A stretch of 64,000 bases of DNA from Bradyrhizobium sp. WSM1417 (GTDB taxonomy: Bacteria > Pseudomonadota > Alphaproteobacteria > Rhizobiales > Xanthobacteraceae). The notes under the pieces are model-generated. The model was not told the DNA's origin, did no database searches, and worked only from the letters and a program-made list of their open reading frames with translations. Below are positions 61,196 to 64,000 of this stretch, in pieces. Every line of letters starts with the position of its first letter. Positions within the stretch are counted from its first letter, which is position 1. The translations under genes and the position numbers were made by a program. Where the stretch lies: the NCBI RefSeq assembly GCF_000515415.1, contig NZ_KI911783.1, forward strand, positions 5,815,831 through 5,879,830, in the 5' to 3' direction.

Positions 61196-62631
61196 CACAC
61201 GCCGGTCTGGCTGATGAACTTGGTGTTGAAATAGCCCTCCATCGCCTCGGTGCCGCCTTCCGAGCCGTAGCCGGAATCCTTGATGCCGCCGAACGGCACT
61301 TCGGGCAGCGCGAGACCAAAACTGTTGATCGACATCATGCCGGCTTCGATCGCCGAGCCGATCGCGGCCGCCGTCTTGGCCGAGCTGGTGAAGGCGTAGG
61401 ACGCTAGCCCAAAAGGCAGCCGGTTGGCCTCCTCCACTACCTCGTCGAAGGACGAGAACCGCGAGATCAGCGCGAGCGGGCCGAACGGCTCCTCGTTCAT
61501 GGCGCGCGCATCCTTCGGCACGTCGCTGACCACGGTCGGCTCGAAGAAATGACCCTTGTTGCCGACGCGTTTGCCGCCGGTCTCCAGCTTTGCACCCTTG
61601 CCGACGGCATCCTGCACCATGCCTTCGATGGCGGTGACGCGGCGGGGGTTGGCGAGCGAACCCATTTTGGAGTCGGGATCGAGGCCGTTGCCGACCTTGA
61701 AGGACTTGGCGCTGTCGACAAAGGTGTCGACGAATTCACGGAACACGTCGTCCTCCACCAGCATCCTCGTCGGCGAGATGCAAACCTGCCCGGCATTGCG
61801 ATATTTTGCTGCCGCCAGAATCTTGGCCGCCGATGCGACGTCGGCGTCCTTGAAAACGATCGCCGGCGCATGACCGCCGAGCTCCATGGTGGCGCGCTTC
61901 ATGTGCAGGCCGGCGAGCGCATTGAGCTGCTTGCCGACATGAGTCGAGCCCGTGAACGAAATCTTGCGGATCACCGGATGCGGAATGAGATATTCGGAGA
62001 TCTCCGAGGGAATACCGTAGACCAGGTTGATGACGCCGTCGGGCACGCCCGCGTCCGCAAACGCGCGGATCAGCTGTGCGGGCGAGGCCGGCGTCTCCTC
62101 CGGCGCCTTGACGATGATCGAGCAGCCGGCGCCGAGTGCGGCGGAGAGCTTGCGCACGACCTGATTGATCGGAAAATTCCAGGGCGTGAACGCCGCGACC
62201 GGGCCGACCGGCTCCTTGATCGCGAGCTGGTAGATGCCCGGCCCGCGCGCGGGGATCAGCCGGCCATAGGCGCGTTTGGCTTCTTCCGCAAACCACTCGA
62301 TCACGTCGGCGGCGGCCATCGCCTCCATTTTGGCTTCGCCGAGAGTCTTGCCCTGCTCCATCGTAAGCAACGGTGCGATCTCGTCATTGCGCTCGCGCAT
62401 GATCGCGGCGGCCTTGCGCATGATCCGGCAGCGCTCGAAGGGAGCAACGTTTCGCCAGATCTTGAAGCCGGCGCTGGCTGCGGCCAGCGCCTCGTCGAGG
62501 TCGGACCGTCCGGCATGGGCGACGGTGCCGATCACCTCTTCGGTCGCGGGATTACGCACCTCGATCACCTTCCCCGAATGGGCCGGTCGCCATTTGCCGC
62601 CAATGAAAAGCTGGGTGTTCGAATAGGCCAA
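61195..62631 (-). CDS. gabD: Succinate-semialdehyde dehydrogenase-type aldehyde dehydrogenase
   Basis: The product has 478 residues. NAD(P) fold and catalytic residues are visible: [42 protein letters not shown] (Glu) and [18 protein letters not shown] (catalytic Cys). The C-terminal [19 protein letters not shown] is typical. It most resembles succinate-semialdehyde dehydrogenases (gabD), which link GABA to the TCA cycle, but related ALDHs are possible. It lies just downstream of the two Liv-type ATPases on the same strand, so they may share regulation. Confidence 0.85.
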   Translation of the reverse strand: MAYSNTQLFIGGKWRPAHSGKVIEVRNPATEEVIGTVAHAGRSDLDEALAAASAGFKIWRNVAPFERCRIMRKAAAIMRERNDEIAPLLTMEQGKTLGEAKMEAMAAADVIEWFAEEAKRAYGRLIPARGPGIYQLAIKEPVGPVAAFTPWNFPINQVVRKLSAALGAGCSIIVKAPEETPASPAQLIRAFADAGVPDGVINLVYGIPSEISEYLIPHPVIRKISFTGSTHVGKQLNALAGLHMKRATMELGGHAPAIVFKDADVASAAKILAAAKYRNAGQVCISPTRMLVEDDVFREFVDTFVDSAKSFKVGNGLDPDSKMGSLANPRRVTAIEGMVQDAVGKGAKLETGGKRVGNKGHFFEPTVVSDVPKDARAMNEEPFGPLALISRFSSFDEVVEEANRLPFGLASYAFTSSAKTAAAIGSAIEAGMMSINSFGLALPEVPFGGIKDSGYGSEGGTEAMEGYFNTKFISQTGV

Positions 62632-62643
62632 CGGATTCTCCTT

Positions 62644-63303
62644 TTAGGTCGAGCGGTGGACGGCCTCGTGACAAATCGCGTCCGCCGCCTTTGTCATGTC
62701 CGGCCCGAGATAAGCGCGACAGCGCGGATCTGCGACGAGCGCGCCAAAATTCGCCATGGGTGTTACGCCGCCGCCGGCCACGAACAGGAATCGTCCGGCG
62801 ATCTCGGCGAGGATCTCGAGGTGCCAGGCGGCGGTCGGGTGCATGCAGAGCACGACCAGCCGGCCCTCGTCGCGCAGCTTGCGGAAGAAATCGAGCATGA
62901 AGCCGATATAACCATCCTGCAGGTTGAACTGCGGTTCGTCGAACAGGTGAACCAGCGGCGTCCGGGTCGGCGACGGCGCCAGGAAGGCGGACGGAATGCG
63001 CTTGCGGAAGCGCCTGACCTGATACGACTGATGATAGTGGATCGCGAGCCGGTCGCGCTCACGATATTTGACGCCAAGGATATCGGTGCCCGCGACCAGC
63101 ACGCGCCCCGAGGTCGGCGCGTTCGAGCCTGTCATCATCTCAAACAAGGTTGTCTTGCCGGCGCCATTCGGGCCGACGACACCGACGATGTCAGGTTCGT
63201 CCAGCGACAGGTTTGCCTGCAGCGTGAATGACGGTCGGCGTATCACGCGGCCCCTTGTATAGACCTTCCGAACGTCGTCGAGAACGAGCAGCGGTGCGGC
63301 CAC
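62644..63303 (-). CDS. LivG-like ABC ATPase lacking the LSGGQ signature
   Basis: The product has 219 residues from GTG 63303, directly after the stop of the neighbouring ATPase gene. Walker A GPNGAGKTT (about 44-52), Walker B LVHLFDEPQ (116-124) and the H-loop LCMHPTA (His155) are present, but between them there is no LSGGQ-type signature; the region 91-115 is basic (HQSYQVRRFRKRIP). It should pair with the complete LivF-type partner (63304-), making one competent and one degenerate ATP site. It is assigned to the branched-chain amino acid importer class. Confidence 0.8.
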   Translation of the reverse strand: MAAPLLVLDDVRKVYTRGRVIRRPSFTLQANLSLDEPDIVGVVGPNGAGKTTLFEMMTGSNAPTSGRVLVAGTDILGVKYRERDRLAIHYHQSYQVRRFRKRIPSAFLAPSPTRTPLVHLFDEPQFNLQDGYIGFMLDFFRKLRDEGRLVVLCMHPTAAWHLEILAEIAGRFLFVAGGGVTPMANFGALVADPRCRAYLGPDMTKAADAICHEAVHRST

Positions 63304-64000
63304 TTATTGTACTCCCAGCAAGCGCTGACGAAGCCCGCGGTCATCGCGCAAGGCCGCGGCCTCCCCGCTCCAGACGACCCGGCCGCGATCGATCACCGCG
63401 GCATGGTCCGCGACCGACAGCGCGATCTCGGCGTTCTGCTCCACGACCAGCGAGGCAATGCCCTCGTCCTTCATGCGCAGGATCGTCGCAAGCACGTCGC
63501 CGACGATTTTCGGGGCCAGTCCCTGGCTCGGCTCGTCGAACAGCACCAGTCCCGGCGAGCCGACCAGCGCGCGGGCGATCGCCACCATCTGCATTTCGCC
63601 GCCCGACAGATTTTCGCAGTCGCGCTCCATGAGATATTCGAGCGGCGAGAAGATCGCAGCGGCCTCCTTGAGGCTCCAGTGGCGAAAGCGCGTGCGCTTT
63701 TGCGCGATCGACAGGTTGCGCGCGACCGTCAATGTCGGACACAGCCGGCGGTCGTCGGGCACCCAGCCGATGCCGGCGCGCGCAATCTCGTGGGTCGGAT
63801 CGCGCGTGACGTCGTGACCGTCGAAACAAACGGAGCCGCGGCGCGGACGCGTCAGCCCGAGAATCGAGCGGAGCATGGTCGTCTTGCCGGCGCCGTTAGG
63901 GCCGAGCAGCGCAAACACCTTGGCGTGCTCGATCGCGAGCGAGGCGCCGAACAGCGCCTGGGTCTCGCCGTAGAAGGTATCGATCGCGTCCACTTCGAGG
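63304..64000 (-). CDS. livF: LivF-like ABC ATPase (5' end outside window)
   Basis: The GTG at 63993 gives 229 residues, but the frame stays open to the edge (bases 63994-63999 encode Leu-Glu before it, as in LEVDAIDTFYG starts of LivF), so the true start is probably just outside. Visible are GPNGAGKTTM (Walker A), ENLSGGEMQMVAIARAL (signature), LVLFDEPSQGLAPKI (Walker B) and LVVEQNAEIAL (H-loop). It belongs to the branched-chain amino acid or urea-type ATPase class and is in tandem with the LivG-like gene. Confidence 0.85.
   Translation of the reverse strand, partial: LEVDAIDTFYGETQALFGASLAIEHAKVFALLGPNGAGKTTMLRSILGLTRPRRGSVCFDGHDVTRDPTHEIARAGIGWVPDDRRLCPTLTVARNLSIAQKRTRFRHWSLKEAAAIFSPLEYLMERDCENLSGGEMQMVAIARALVGSPGLVLFDEPSQGLAPKIVGDVLATILRMKDEGIASLVVEQNAEIALSVADHAAVIDRGRVVWSGEAAALRDDRGLRQRLLGVQ

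Noticed and set aside
61549..63231. 560-residue plus-strand frame over the dehydrogenase and ABC genes
   Set aside because: It spans two clearly recognisable minus-strand genes; it is a shadow.

Overview
The window reads as chromosomal backbone DNA from a Bradyrhizobium-type alphaproteobacterium (Nitrobacteraceae; Rhodopseudomonas or Afipia relatives are the alternatives). This rests on the high GC with strong third-position bias, the many small Bradyrhizobiaceae-type hypothetical proteins, a usg gene, a DUF3126 gene beside cysE, CIRCE-like sites at groESL, a CtrA-type box, and several classes of palindromic intergenic repeats of the kind scattered through these genomes. I see no transposase, integrase, phage gene or CRISPR array. 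The taxonomic call is inference from gene content, not a search.

Layout. 1-2036: the end of an ABC uptake system (two PotB/PotC-type permeases) with an Asp/Glu (hydantoin) racemase-family gene. 2213-9225: small envelope proteins, an Rmf-like 54-residue protein, gamma-carbonic anhydrase, a decayed GNAT gene, a PaaI-type thioesterase, an FAD monooxygenase, DUF3126 and cysE. 9500-20818: two polytopic glycosyltransferase-like proteins, a caspase-like protein, an alpha/beta hydrolase, a zinc-finger gene next to an FAD monooxygenase, a lipoprotein, tRNA-Leu(UAA) and a Bcr/CflA-type exporter. 21062-32165: a peptide-type ABC importer (substrate-binding protein, DppB, DppC and a fused DppD-DppF ATPase) interleaved with two M20 hydrolases, an M81 (MlrC-type) peptidase and an amidase, probably one scavenging and degradation unit for peptides or N-acylated compounds. 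32264-38255: crotonase, quinone oxidoreductase with a 2-hydroxychromene-2-carboxylate isomerase-like protein, a core MetE-like methyltransferase, gpt and a CinA N-domain protein.

The most interesting locus is 38534-42799. A circularly permuted ATP-grasp enzyme, an alpha-E helical protein, a transglutaminase-like protein and Anbu (the ancestral-beta-subunit proteasome homologue, with Thr2 and correctly placed Asp and Lys) lie in that order on one strand. The gene association has been noted by comparative genomics and Anbu structures are known, but to my knowledge the substrate and product are not. A palindromic repeat has settled inside the cluster.

42826-53744: an SDR, an MFS exporter, a CNT-type nucleoside transporter, a rhomboid protease, threonine aldolase, an extracytoplasmic-type binding protein without a signal peptide, a divergent LysR regulator, a TPR/O-GlcNAc-transferase-like gene split by one frameshift, and a cupin with a histone-H1-like basic tail. 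53847-57379: usg, the groES-groEL operon with two CIRCE-like sites and a clear terminator, and lepB. 57487-64000: a LysR gene divergent from an isochorismatase-family hydrolase and a GST, a second caspase-like protein, a succinate-semialdehyde-type dehydrogenase, and two Liv-type ABC ATPases, one of which lacks the LSGGQ signature; the last gene runs off the window.

Many starts were moved downstream of the longest open frame where a ribosome-binding site, signal peptide or family length pointed to an internal start. Long open frames antisense to real genes are common at this GC and were left out.
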